From NCBI GenBank assembly GCA_937910235.1, contig CALENB010000135.1:1-50433 (forward strand): a DNA stretch of 50,433 bases. Reading direction: 5' to 3'. Origin of the DNA: an uncultured Myxococcales bacterium. GTDB lineage: Bacteria; Myxococcota_A; UBA9042. Under the pieces are notes generated by a model. The model saw nothing but the letters and a program-made list of their open reading frames with translations. It searched no databases and was not told the origin of the DNA. A program made the translations under genes and the position numbers. Position 1 is the first letter of the stretch, and every line of letters begins with the position of its first letter. Below are positions 1 to 7,456 of this stretch, piece by piece.

Positions 1-108
1 CTGGTCGAGATGCTGGTCTCCCAGTTCGTTGGACGCTGGCGGATGTTTCGGGTGACTAATCATAAAGCGGGAAAGAACCCGGAAGGGACTTTGGATCGAC
101 GGTACTAG
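1..108 (+). CDS. Possible C-terminal end of a gene cut by the window edge
   Basis: Reading frame 1 is open from the first base to a TAG at 106-108 and gives 35 residues, beginning LVEMLVSQFVGRWRMFRV and ending TLDRRY. Third positions are mostly G or C in the first half, as expected for coding DNA here. It would converge with, and overlap by 4 bp, the minus-strand gene ending at 105. I do not recognise the family, and so short an open frame can occur by chance in GC-rich DNA. Confidence 0.3.
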   Translation: MVEMLVSQFVGRWRMFRVTNHKAGKNPEGTLDRRY

Positions 109-1697
109 CTGCGGATCTTCGCCGGCGTGACCTCGACTTCCCGTCTGTCGACCGGCGTGCCAAGCCACAGCCGCAGCTGTCCGCCCGCCATATCGGGGCC
201 TGCGCCCAACTCCGTGACCAGCATCAGCGGGTTCTTCTCGGCCGCAGCGCAGCGCCAGCGCATCACCGTCGCGGCCTCCAACGTGCGCGGACCCGGCTCC
301 GGCGTCGCCCCAGCCGCCGCCTCACCACCCGGCAGCTGCGTGAACGCTTGCTCGACTTCCGTCCCGTCCGCCGCGGTGCCGACGTGGGTCACCTCGTGGT
401 TGAACGCCAGCTCCCCCGGCCGCCAGTCATCCCGCGTCGGCTCCTCGAAGAGCCACGTCTCATCGCGATCGAGCAGCTCGGTGCGTGTGCCGGGTTTGAA
501 GCCGTTTGGCGCGTAGTACACGCTGAGGTGCGTCGGGCCGCCCTCGCGCCACGCCAGCAGAAACAGGGGCTGCTCGCCGATCTGCTGCAGCTCCGCGAGC
601 ACGGCGTCCCACGCGCCCGTCGCGCCTCGGAAACGGACGAGCGAGGCGACGCGGAAGTCGTCGCCGTAGCGCACCCCCGCGGGGCCATCGAGCGCGTCTT
701 CAAACGCCTGGAAGTCGTGGATGACCACGAAGTCGTCGACGGCGAGCTGCATCCAGTAGTCGGGGTGGGCCGCGTCGTCGTGGCGGATACCCGGTGGCGG
801 CGCCAGTGCTTGGCGTGACGCGGCTAGGCTCTTGGCCTTGGGTGTGGCGCCGAGCAGGCTGCGTTTGATGGCGCGCAGCACGACGAAGGCGACGATGAGC
901 AAGAAGACAAACAGGCCGGCGCCGACCGCCAGCGCGATCAACCAGAACCAGCCGCCGGAGCTGCTTGAGCGCACGCTGCTGCTGCCGCCCTTCGGCCCCC
1001 AATAGTACCCCGCCGTGGCCATGAGGCTGCTCGTGGCGGCCCGATCGGCCTTGAGATCGTAGGGCACGAGCTTGCCGTTCTTCTGCACGGCGTAGCTCTG
1101 GAGCGTGCTGGACCACACCACCGGGCGCTGCTCGCCGTTGACCTCCGACGTCGCCGGAACGTAGCTCGGTCGCGGCGCCGGCTCGGCTGCGAAGCCCACG
1201 GGATAGCGCGAGAGGTGGGTGCGCGCGAAGTGGTCGCGGGCGAGCGCGTACGTCGCGAACGCGAGCCCCATGGACGCCGCGCGACGATAGGCGAGGCGGG
1301 AGGCGGTGCCGCCCATCATGCGGCGACTGCCGTAGCGCGAGCCGCGACCGGTCATCCGGCGCGCTTGGTTGGCGCGATACAGCGTGCGCGCGGCCGACGA
1401 GCCAGTGGAGGAGGGCCGGCGTCCGCGGGTGGTCGTCGTGCTGCGAGTGCCGCTGGGCACGCTGCGCCGCCGCGTTGGCGGGCGCGTGCTCGGCGCGGAC
1501 CGGCGTGTGCTCGGGCGATACGTCGACCGGCGCCGCGAGGAGCCGCCCCACGAGCGGCGCGACGAGCGAAAACGCGAGCTCCGGAAGCCGCGGGCCTCCG
1601 CGTCGCCGCCGCTGAGGGCGACAAATCCGGTGATGCCGCTGGTCAGCATGAGGCCAACGACGGCCCAGGAGACGACGGTGTGCAGGGGGCGGATCAT
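105..1697 (-). CDS. Membrane-anchored Arg/Ser-rich protein, partner of the DUF350 protein
   Basis: This is a 530-residue protein of unknown function. Residues 1-30 form a hydrophobic signal or anchor segment. Residues 37-140 are a very basic, low-complexity Arg/Ser/Thr stretch. Residues 250-275 form a strong transmembrane helix (FWLIALAVGAGLFVFLLIVA). Residues about 315-530 look like a folded soluble domain containing a DETWLFEEP stretch. The start ATG overlaps the stop of the DUF350 gene (ATGA) and has a good Shine-Dalgarno GGAGGTGA about 4 bases upstream, so the two are translationally coupled. DUF350 genes often sit beside partners such as DUF2491 or DUF4178 proteins; I cannot assign this C-terminal domain to either by eye. 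A membrane or envelope role is inferred from topology and partner only. Confidence 0.85.
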   Translation of the reverse strand: MIRPLHTVVSWAVVGLMLTSGITGFVALSGGDAEARGFRSSRFRSSRRSWGGSSRRRSTYRPSTRRSAPSTRPPTRRRSVPSGTRSTTTTRGRRPSSTGSSAARTLYRANQARRMTGRGSRYGSRRMMGGTASRLAYRRAASMGLAFATYALARDHFARTHLSRYPVGFAAEPAPRPSYVPATSEVNGEQRPVVWSSTLQSYAVQKNGKLVPYDLKADRAATSSLMATAGYYWGPKGGSSSVRSSSSGGWFWLIALAVGAGLFVFLLIVAFVVLRAIKRSLLGATPKAKSLAASRQALAPPPGIRHDDAAHPDYWMQLAVDDFVVIHDFQAFEDALDGPAGVRYGDDFRVASLVRFRGATGAWDAVLAELQQIGEQPLFLLAWREGGPTHLSVYYAPNGFKPGTRTELLDRDETWLFEEPTRDDWRPGELAFNHEVTHVGTAADGTEVEQAFTQLPGGEAAAGATPEPGPRTLEAATVMRWRCAAAEKNPLMLVTELGAGPDMAGGQLRLWLGTPVDRREVEVTPAKIRS

Positions 1698-2785
1698 GGC
1701 GTCACCTCCGCCGCGGCCGTCGCGGGTAGCGGTGGATGGGCCGCGTCGTCGCCCACTGCGGGCGTGTCGTGGCTGTCATCGGATTCACGATCATCGTGTT
1801 CGCTGTCATCGTGTTCGCTGTCATCGTGTTCGCTGTCGTCGTGTTCGCCGTCGTCCAGGAGGTCGGGCTCGGCACCCACGTCGAGCGCGTGGATCGCCTC
1901 AGCACCCGCGGGCTGCGCGTTCGGGGTTGGGTGCAGCGCCGCGGCCAGCAACCAGGCCGTGGCCACAAAAGACGCGGCGACGACGGCTCCCACCGCGACA
2001 TTGCGGTCTTCGACCAGCTCTCGCGCCACCGGCACGCCAGGCAGCAGCACCCGATCGAGCAGCACCGCGGCGCCGCTCATCACCACCAGCCCCATCAGGC
2101 CCCACGCTGCGATCACCCCCAACTCGACGACGACATCGCTCGACGCGCCCTCCAGCGCTGCGCGCACCAGCAGGCCCATCCCGACGAGGAAGCCGCCAAA
2201 GGCGAGCCCGACCGCGGCGTTGTCGTCGTGTTCGATGCGCTCATGCACGTCAAAGGGCATCAGCTTCTGAAAGACTACGCCGGCGAGCAGCAGCAGCGCC
2301 TGCCCGGCCGCCCAGTAGACCAAGATGTCGCGCACCAACAGCAGCAGACCGTCGCTGTGGCCGGTGAGCGCGCCTTGGATGACCAGCCCCGTGGCGAGGC
2401 TGGCGCCACCGACCACAAATCCGGCGCCCAGGTTGCGATCGCGTGTGATCTCGAGGACCACCGGATAGCCCCGCAGCAGACCACGATCGCAGAGCCACGA
2501 GCTGAGCGGCAGCAGGATCAGCGTCGCCACTCCGCCGATCCCGACCGACATCAGATCATGCACAGGATCGCCATTTGCGCCGAAGAGGGCACCACACAAG
2601 GCCAACGCCGCGGCGCCCATGAACCCAACGAGCACCGCGGCGAACGCCGGATTGTCGGCCTCGGCTATCTCGTGGGTGACGTTGTAGGGCGTCACCCGCG
2701 GAAACAGCCAACGGGCTAGAGCGAGAAAGAGCAGCGCCGCCACGAATCGGGGGAGCGCCAGTAAGATCGGTTCAAGTGCATGCAT
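1694..2785 (-). CDS. DUF350-family polytopic membrane protein with acidic/His repeat tail
   Basis: This is a 363-residue integral membrane protein with about eight hydrophobic helices. It is built as two DUF350-like halves: each carries an EI-x3-DN or ERIEHDDN segment followed by a Gly/Ala-rich helix, and later an RN-[LV]-x-[AV]-G helix pair. The C-terminal tail is hydrophilic with four EHDDS-type pentapeptides encoded by a 15-bp DNA repeat. I chose the ATG at 2785 (MHALEPILLALPRF) because the longer frame begins with TTG at 2869 and adds only an unlikely hydrophilic leader. DUF350 proteins (E. coli YjfL family) have no settled function. The gene is first in a two-gene operon with the Arg/Ser-rich protein. 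Confidence 0.85.
   Translation of the reverse strand: MHALEPILLALPRFVAALLFLALARWLFPRVTPYNVTHEIAEADNPAFAAVLVGFMGAAALALCGALFGANGDPVHDLMSVGIGGVATLILLPLSSWLCDRGLLRGYPVVLEITRDRNLGAGFVVGGASLATGLVIQGALTGHSDGLLLLVRDILVYWAAGQALLLLAGVVFQKLMPFDVHERIEHDDNAAVGLAFGGFLVGMGLLVRAALEGASSDVVVELGVIAAWGLMGLVVMSGAAVLLDRVLLPGVPVARELVEDRNVAVGAVVAASFVATAWLLAAALHPTPNAQPAGAEAIHALDVGAEPDLLDDGEHDDSEHDDSEHDDSEHDDRESDDSHDTPAVGDDAAHPPLPATAAAEVTP
1791..1850. repeat. 15-bp minisatellite inside the DUF350 gene
   Basis: Four adjacent 15-bp units (tcatcgtgttcgctg and one variant tcgtcgtgttcgccg) encode the EHDDS repeats in the protein tail. The unit is a multiple of three, so copy-number change keeps the reading frame. Confidence 0.9.
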
Positions 2786-2907
2786 GGCGTGAGCATGGGC
2801 CGCGGGCCGCCACCGGATCAAGGGCCACCACGGCGATGGTGCGCTGCGATCCCGAAAAATCAGCCTCAACGCTGACGCATCACCCGGTTGCCAGCCCTGC
2901 GTTGCCG

Positions 2908-4368
2908 CTACTTCACGCGCTTACCATGCGACCAGGTGCCCCGCTCCGAGCGGCCGTTCTTGTCGGTTAACACGCCCGCTCCGTGCGCCTCGCCGCGCAC
3001 GAAGGTGCCCACGTGCCGCGAGCCGTCTTTGTAGTGGCGGGCGCCTTGGCCGTGCATCTGGTCGTCTTGCCAGGCGCCATCGTAGCTGCCGCCCTCGGCG
3101 TAGCGATGCAGCCCCCTGCCACGTTTGTGCCCCGCCACGAAGTCGCCGGTGTAGGTGCTGCCGTCCGCCCAGGTGTAGGTGCCCTTGCCGTGCATTTGGT
3201 CTGCGCGCCACTGCCCTACGTAGCGATGCTGGTTGGGCCACAGCCGCGTGCCGGTCCCCTCTTGTTTGCCGCGCCGCCAGCCGCCGACGTAGCTGCCGCC
3301 GGCTTTCCAGCGCTTCGTGCCGCGCCCGGTGGGGATGCCGCGGTCGAATCCGCCGGTGTAGCTGTCGCCGTTGGCCCAGGTGTAGGTGCCGTTGCCGCCC
3401 ATGACGCCCTTGCGCCACATGCCGACGAAGCGATCGCCGCTCTTCCAGCGCCGCTCGGCTTGGCCCGTCATCGCGTCGTGCACAAAGTCGCCGGCGTACG
3501 TGCCGCCATCGGGGAGCTGCTGCGTACCCTTGCCATGGCGCTCGCCGCGCACAAATCGGCCGGTGTAGCGGTTGCCGTCCGGCCACGACTTGGTGCCGGT
3601 GCCATGCGCCGCGCCGTCCGTGATGTCGCCGACGTAGGTCGTCTTGGAGGTCCAGGTCTTGGTGCCCTTGCCGGTCAAGTGGTCTTGGGAGAACGAGCCG
3701 ACATACGACGTGCCGTTCGCCCAGAGGTAGCGGCCTTGGCCCTGCCGTCGGCCGTTGACCCAGGTGCCCTCGTAGCGCGAACCGTCTCTCCAACGCCACG
3801 CGCCTTGGCCGTGCGGGCCTGAGGGCGACCAGCCGCCGCGGTAGCTGTCGCCGTTCTTCCAGGTCGCCACGCAGGTGTCGCCCGGTGACCGACTTTGCTG
3901 GCCGCGCACAAATCGCCCCGCCCACGTCCGCCCGTCGCGCCAGACTTTCTTGCCCGTGCCATGAGGGTTGTCGTCTCTCATCTCACCGCTGTAGACGCTG
4001 CCGTCGCGAAAGGTGCGCTCGCCGCGGCCCGCCATGCGGTCGTCGACCCACGCGCCGCTGTAGCTGCCGCCGCGCTTGATGGTGAAGGTGCCGGTGCCGT
4101 GCATGCGCCCCGATCGCCACTGGCCGACGTAGCTATCCCCGTTGGCCCAGATCATGGTGCCCTGGCCGTGGCGTTGGCCATCTTTGACCGCGCCGGTGTA
4201 GCGGCCGCCATCGGCGTACTTGAGCGAGGCTGGCTTGGCGCTCGCGGTGGCGACGCCGACCACCGGCGCGCCGACCAGCAGGATCGTGGTCAGGACCATC
4301 GCGCGGATCATGACGGGGACCTTGGCCGGGCGGACGGCGTCGAGGCGAAGCGTGGATGTGTGGCGCAT
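2908..4368 (-). CDS. Exported MORN-repeat protein
   Basis: After a signal peptide (hydrophobic stretch MVLTTILLVGAPVVGVATASA), nearly the whole 486-residue protein is about 18 MORN repeats plus a partial one. Each is about 22 residues with the pattern [YW]-x-[DN]-G-x-x-Y-x-G-x-[WF]-x4-x-x-G-x-G. MORN repeats form long beta-solenoids that bind membranes or act as scaffolds; here the signal peptide places the array in the periplasm or outside the cell. Unit 5 is irregular and carries a Cys (GDTCVATW). The ATG at 4368 is preferred because it has GAGG upstream; the longer frame starts with TTG at 4422, and an ATG at 4311 directly before the hydrophobic segment is also possible. No catalytic domain is attached, so the function is unknown. 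Confidence 0.88.
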   Translation of the reverse strand: MRHTSTLRLDAVRPAKVPVMIRAMVLTTILLVGAPVVGVATASAKPASLKYADGGRYTGAVKDGQRHGQGTMIWANGDSYVGQWRSGRMHGTGTFTIKRGGSYSGAWVDDRMAGRGERTFRDGSVYSGEMRDDNPHGTGKKVWRDGRTWAGRFVRGQQSRSPGDTCVATWKNGDSYRGGWSPSGPHGQGAWRWRDGSRYEGTWVNGRRQGQGRYLWANGTSYVGSFSQDHLTGKGTKTWTSKTTYVGDITDGAAHGTGTKSWPDGNRYTGRFVRGERHGKGTQQLPDGGTYAGDFVHDAMTGQAERRWKSGDRFVGMWRKGVMGGNGTYTWANGDSYTGGFDRGIPTGRGTKRWKAGGSYVGGWRRGKQEGTGTRLWPNQHRYVGQWRADQMHGKGTYTWADGSTYTGDFVAGHKRGRGLHRYAEGGSYDGAWQDDQMHGQGARHYKDGSRHVGTFVRGEAHGAGVLTDKNGRSERGTWSHGKRVK

Positions 4369-4477
4369 GGGGACGAACCTCTGGCTCGGATTTGTCGCCA
4401 TCCTAGCGAACCCAGCCCGCAAACGCGCGGAGAATTCGGTCTCCTAGGCGGCTGGGAAGCCGTGGCGCGCTGTGCGA

Positions 4478-5989
4478 TCAACTAGCCTGGGCGTCTGCGC
4501 TGGCGATGGCGCGGTGCACCAACCCCTCCACGTCGTCCGCGACGATGGCGACGGCGACACCGATCTTGAGGCGCTGCAGAAACGAGTGACCTTGGATGAC
4601 GTAGGCCCGGTCCTCGATCGCCGTGCGCAGACGGCGGACCACGATGGCGACCTCCATCTCGCGCACTTGCGTCAACACGGTCAGGATGCGTCCGGTTGGT
4701 TCGATGCCACCTACGTCGGCGCCGCGCAAGGTGGCGCGGACGCGGGCGCCGGATTCACTCAAGATGGCGTCCCGGTAGGCATAGCCGCGATGCCACGCCG
4801 CCTCTTCGAGGCCGACGAGCTCCATGGCGACCACCGCGCATCCCCGACCGTCGCGCGTGGGCTGCTGCAGCGCGCTCAGCAGCTGCGCGCGGAGGTGGCC
4901 CGGCCGCGCGAGCAGGGTCACCGGGTCGACCTGGGCGCCGTATTGCCGAACGAAGCCTGTGCGTGCCTGCTGCCGCATCGCGTCGTTCAACGCGTCGACC
5001 TGCGCGGCGTTCTGGGCGTGGGCGACGAGCGCCGACTCCATCGCAAGCAGGCGTCTGAGCAGATCGCGGAGCTTCTGATCTTCAGTGCGGCGGCCGAGCG
5101 GATCGACCGGCAGGTGGCTCAGAATCAGGCGTCCGATCACGTGCACGCTGCCGAGGTAGATGCCAAGTGGCAGCCCGATCCGGCCGTGAACACGGCCGAG
5201 CCGCAGCCGCGCGTTGACCCAAGCGTCACTCAGCGGATCGTCCGCGAGGCCGCTGAGGTGCTTGTGCAGGATCGCGACCATGCGACCGCGGTCGGCGTCG
5301 GAGCCGAGGAAGATCTTGGCCTGCGGATGCTGGCTCATCTCGGCGAAGAAGGCCGTGGCGATGGCGTCGAGGTGCGGGGTGATGACGTCATGCTGCAGCT
5401 TCGCCGCCAGCAGCCGATCGGCCGGTCGCCACGCCACCAACGGCAGCAGCAACGCCAACGCCGCCGCGCTCTCGCTCATGGCGCGGTGCATGCCCGTGTC
5501 CGCGAGCGGTCGGACGCGCTTGGCCGGCTTGCTCACGACCGCCTCGGGTTCGTCGTCGATGGCCGGCATCGCCGTGACGGACACGGTGCGCTCCTCGGCG
5601 GCGTTCACGTCCGCTTGCGGCATCGACCCAGCCGCCACCGAAACAGACCCCGTGGCGTCGAGAGTCGACTCGGCCGTCGCCGTGATCGACACCGCCGGGT
5701 AGTCCGCGGTCGGCGCCTCGACCTCGAGTTCACGGGCTTTTCGCGCGGTCCGCGGCAGCCCCGGTGCCCCGCCCTGGCCACCGCGTGGCGACCAGGTCGC
5801 CAGATCTCCCTGCGTGACCTCGGTGTCGGCGAAGGCGCCGGTTTGCGAGAGATCGTCCCGCCACTCGGCTACGTTCGCGTCGTCGCCAGCCGCGTCGTCG
5901 CCAGCCGCGTCGTCGCCAGCCGCGTCGTCGCCAGCCGCGTTGTCGCCGACGATCAGCGCGTCGCGTTCGTCTGGACTCTGTTTCGACAT
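4478..5989 (-). CDS. Globin-coupled sensor with degenerate GGDEF domain
   Basis: Residues 1-165 are disordered and begin with five GDDAA-type repeats. Residues about 180-300 resemble a protoglobin-type sensor domain: the segment RLGRVHGRIGLPLGIYLG matches the F-helix region, with His268 as the likely proximal haem ligand. Residues about 350-500 resemble a diguanylate cyclase domain (DPVTLLARPGHLRAQLLSAL corresponds to the usual D-x-LTGLxNR-x-x-L start), but where GGDEF should be (about 431-435) the sequence reads PTGRI. Haem-globin/GGDEF fusions such as DosC sense oxygen and make c-di-GMP; this one probably senses gas but cannot cyclise GTP in the usual way. The start MSKQSPDERD at 5989 is a proper ATG; the longer frame to 6058 looks like non-coding leader. 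Confidence 0.75.
   Translation of the reverse strand: MSKQSPDERDALIVGDNAAGDDAAGDDAAGDDAAGDDANVAEWRDDLSQTGAFADTEVTQGDLATWSPRGGQGGAPGLPRTARKARELEVEAPTADYPAVSITATAESTLDATGSVSVAAGSMPQADVNAAEERTVSVTAMPAIDDEPEAVVSKPAKRVRPLADTGMHRAMSESAAALALLLPLVAWRPADRLLAAKLQHDVITPHLDAIATAFFAEMSQHPQAKIFLGSDADRGRMVAILHKHLSGLADDPLSDAWVNARLRLGRVHGRIGLPLGIYLGSVHVIGRLILSHLPVDPLGRRTEDQKLRDLLRRLLAMESALVAHAQNAAQVDALNDAMRQQARTGFVRQYGAQVDPVTLLARPGHLRAQLLSALQQPTRDGRGCAVVAMELVGLEEAAWHRGYAYRDAILSESGARVRATLRGADVGGIEPTGRILTVLTQVREMEVAIVVRRLRTAIEDRAYVIQGHSFLQRLKIGVAVAIVADDVEGLVHRAIASADAQAS
5881..5940. repeat. 15-bp minisatellite in the globin-sensor gene
   Basis: Four exact 15-bp units (cgtcgccagccgcgt on the plus strand) encode the acidic GDDAA repeats near the N-terminus. 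Exact identity of all units, including wobble bases, points to recent slippage or expansion. Confidence 0.92.
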
Positions 5990-6304
5990 GGTCGGTCTCT
6001 CGGGTCGTGGCGGCTGGGATTGCCGGTAACCATAGGGTGGTTCGCGGGCAGACCACAAGGACGCCGGTAGTAGACCCTCGCCAGGGCCACCGCGGTGTCG
6101 CTGTGACGATTCCGTGGCACGCCGAAGCGGCGAACAGCTTGATTTCTTGGGCTATGAGGGCGATGTTGCCGCCGCGAGCGCGCAGCTCTCGCCGCTGAGT
6201 GGTCACGGACGCACGGTCGCACGAGGGACCTCACAGCAGCGAATAGACGTCGCGCCAGCGGTCTCACGCTGCCCAACCGTCGGCAGCCTCACAGGATTGG
6301 CGCC
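5990..6304. other. Divergent intergenic region, no gene seen
   Basis: This 315-bp spacer separates the minus-strand globin-sensor gene from the plus-strand lipoprotein gene and must hold both promoters. I see no convincing -35/-10 pair, RNA gene or repeat. Short frames here have no plausible start and no recognisable product. Confidence 0.5.
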
Positions 6305-7378
6305 ATGAATCTACCGAAGACCCTCCTCGTCTGTGCCCTGTTGACGTGCTTCCTAGGCTGCGGCGCTGGGACGCCAGCCGCGAACACGACGGACACCGCC
6401 GCAACAGCCGACGCGAACGCTGCGCTGGACGGCACCGCTGCAGCGAGCGACGCCCTCGCTGCGGGAGATGGCGATCACCACGAGGATGGCGAAGCCCACG
6501 CGGACGGGGATCATCACGCGGACGGCGAGCATCATGAGGACGGCGATCATCACGAGGATGGTTCACACGCCGAAGACGGCACGCACGAGGAGGATGGCCA
6601 CGACCACGGCACCGGCTCCCTCACCACCCACATCCACATGATCGACTTCTGGGGCGCCAACAACCAGGAGATCGCCCTCGGCACCCACACCGGCGTGTAT
6701 CGCACCGAGGCTGGCAGCAAGCAGCTGGTCAAAGTCGGCGGCGAGGCTGATTTCATGGGCTTTGTGCGCGATCCCTTTCACCCCGACACGTACTGGGGCA
6801 GCGGCCACAACCCTGAGGCCGGCCTGGGTCTGTGGGGGTTTATCGAGTCCACAGATGGCGCCAAGAGCTGGAAGGTCAAAAGCTTGTCGGGCAGCGCGGA
6901 CTTCCACCAGCTCGACGCGAGCCCGACCGTCGAGAAGTTGGTCGGCGGCACCTGGGGCGCGAAGCTGTGGGTGAGTGTCGACGCGGGCGCGACGTGGAAG
7001 AGCTACGCTTGGACGACGTCCGCGACGGGCGTGCAGTTTGAGAGCGCCAGCAGCGTCTTGCTCGCGTCGCAGGCCAATGGGATTGAGCGCGTGACGTTGC
7101 CGGCCTTGACCTCGAAGGTGTTGGTCCAGAGCGCCGTGTCCGGGTTGTGTCGCCACGGCGCCGGGCTGATGTACGGCACCTACGACGGCAAGGTCCACGT
7201 CTGCGACGCGGACGCGGCAGCCTGCACGACGCTGAAGGGACCGAGCCCGGCGCGGGTTATCCAGTGCCTCGTTGACCCTAAGAATACGGCCCGTCTGTAC
7301 GTCTTGGTGTCAGGATCGGAGGTCTACCACAGCGATGACAGCGGCAAGTCATGGGAGCTCGTCGCGGGCGGGATCTGA
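6305..7378 (+). CDS. BNR/sialidase-fold lipoprotein with His/Asp-rich metal-binding segment
   Basis: This is a 357-residue lipoprotein: a short signal peptide ends in FLGC with the lipid-bearing Cys at 19. Residues 57-105 are a His/Asp/Glu/Gly array of six-residue units (DHHEDG, EHHEDG and similar) that should bind divalent metals. Residues 108-357 form a beta-propeller-like domain with TTHIHMIDF, GTHTGVY, DFMGFVRDP, SGHNPE, STDGAKSW, DFHQLD and a closing HSDDSGKSWE. This order resembles the F510_1955-type BNR-repeat family, proteins often found near copper or heavy-metal genes; their activity is not established. The context here gives no further clue. Metal chelation at the outer or inner membrane is inferred from composition. 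Confidence 0.8.
   Translation: MNLPKTLLVCALLTCFLGCGAGTPAANTTDTAATADANAALDGTAAASDALAAGDGDHHEDGEAHADGDHHADGEHHEDGDHHEDGSHAEDGTHEEDGHDHGTGSLTTHIHMIDFWGANNQEIALGTHTGVYRTEAGSKQLVKVGGEADFMGFVRDPFHPDTYWGSGHNPEAGLGLWGFIESTDGAKSWKVKSLSGSADFHQLDASPTVEKLVGGTWGAKLWVSVDAGATWKSYAWTTSATGVQFESASSVLLASQANGIERVTLPALTSKVLVQSAVSGLCRHGAGLMYGTYDGKVHVCDADAAACTTLKGPSPARVIQCLVDPKNTARLYVLVSGSEVYHSDDSGKSWELVAGGI
6473..6598. repeat. 18-bp degenerate tandem repeat encoding the His/Asp-rich segment
   Basis: Seven in-frame 18-bp units, for example gatcatcacgaggatggt, encode hexapeptides of the form [DEG]-[HA]-H-x-D-G. Units have diverged at several bases, so this array is older than the exact 15-bp arrays elsewhere in the window. 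Confidence 0.85.
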
Positions 7379-7380
7379 CA

Positions 7381-7410
7381 CCGGCGCGCGGCGAGAGCGG
7401 GCTGCGCCGG
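7381..7410. terminator. Weak hairpin between convergent lipoprotein genes
   Basis: A perfect 7-bp inverted repeat (CCGGCGC at 7381-7387 and GCGCCGG at 7404-7410, 16-base loop) begins three bases after the upstream stop codon. There is no T tract on either side, so it would have to act as a Rho-assisted or bidirectional stop, or may be chance in GC-rich DNA. Confidence 0.25.
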
Positions 7411-7456
7411 GGCGGTGTGATGCCGCGACGCACCCAGCGTGTGTCGGGGCGACCAG

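Noticed and set aside
4472-6070. 532-codon plus-strand frame opposite the globin sensor
   Set aside because: The minus strand encodes clear globin-like and GGDEF-like domains and has a proper start; this frame is Arg/His-rich shadow.
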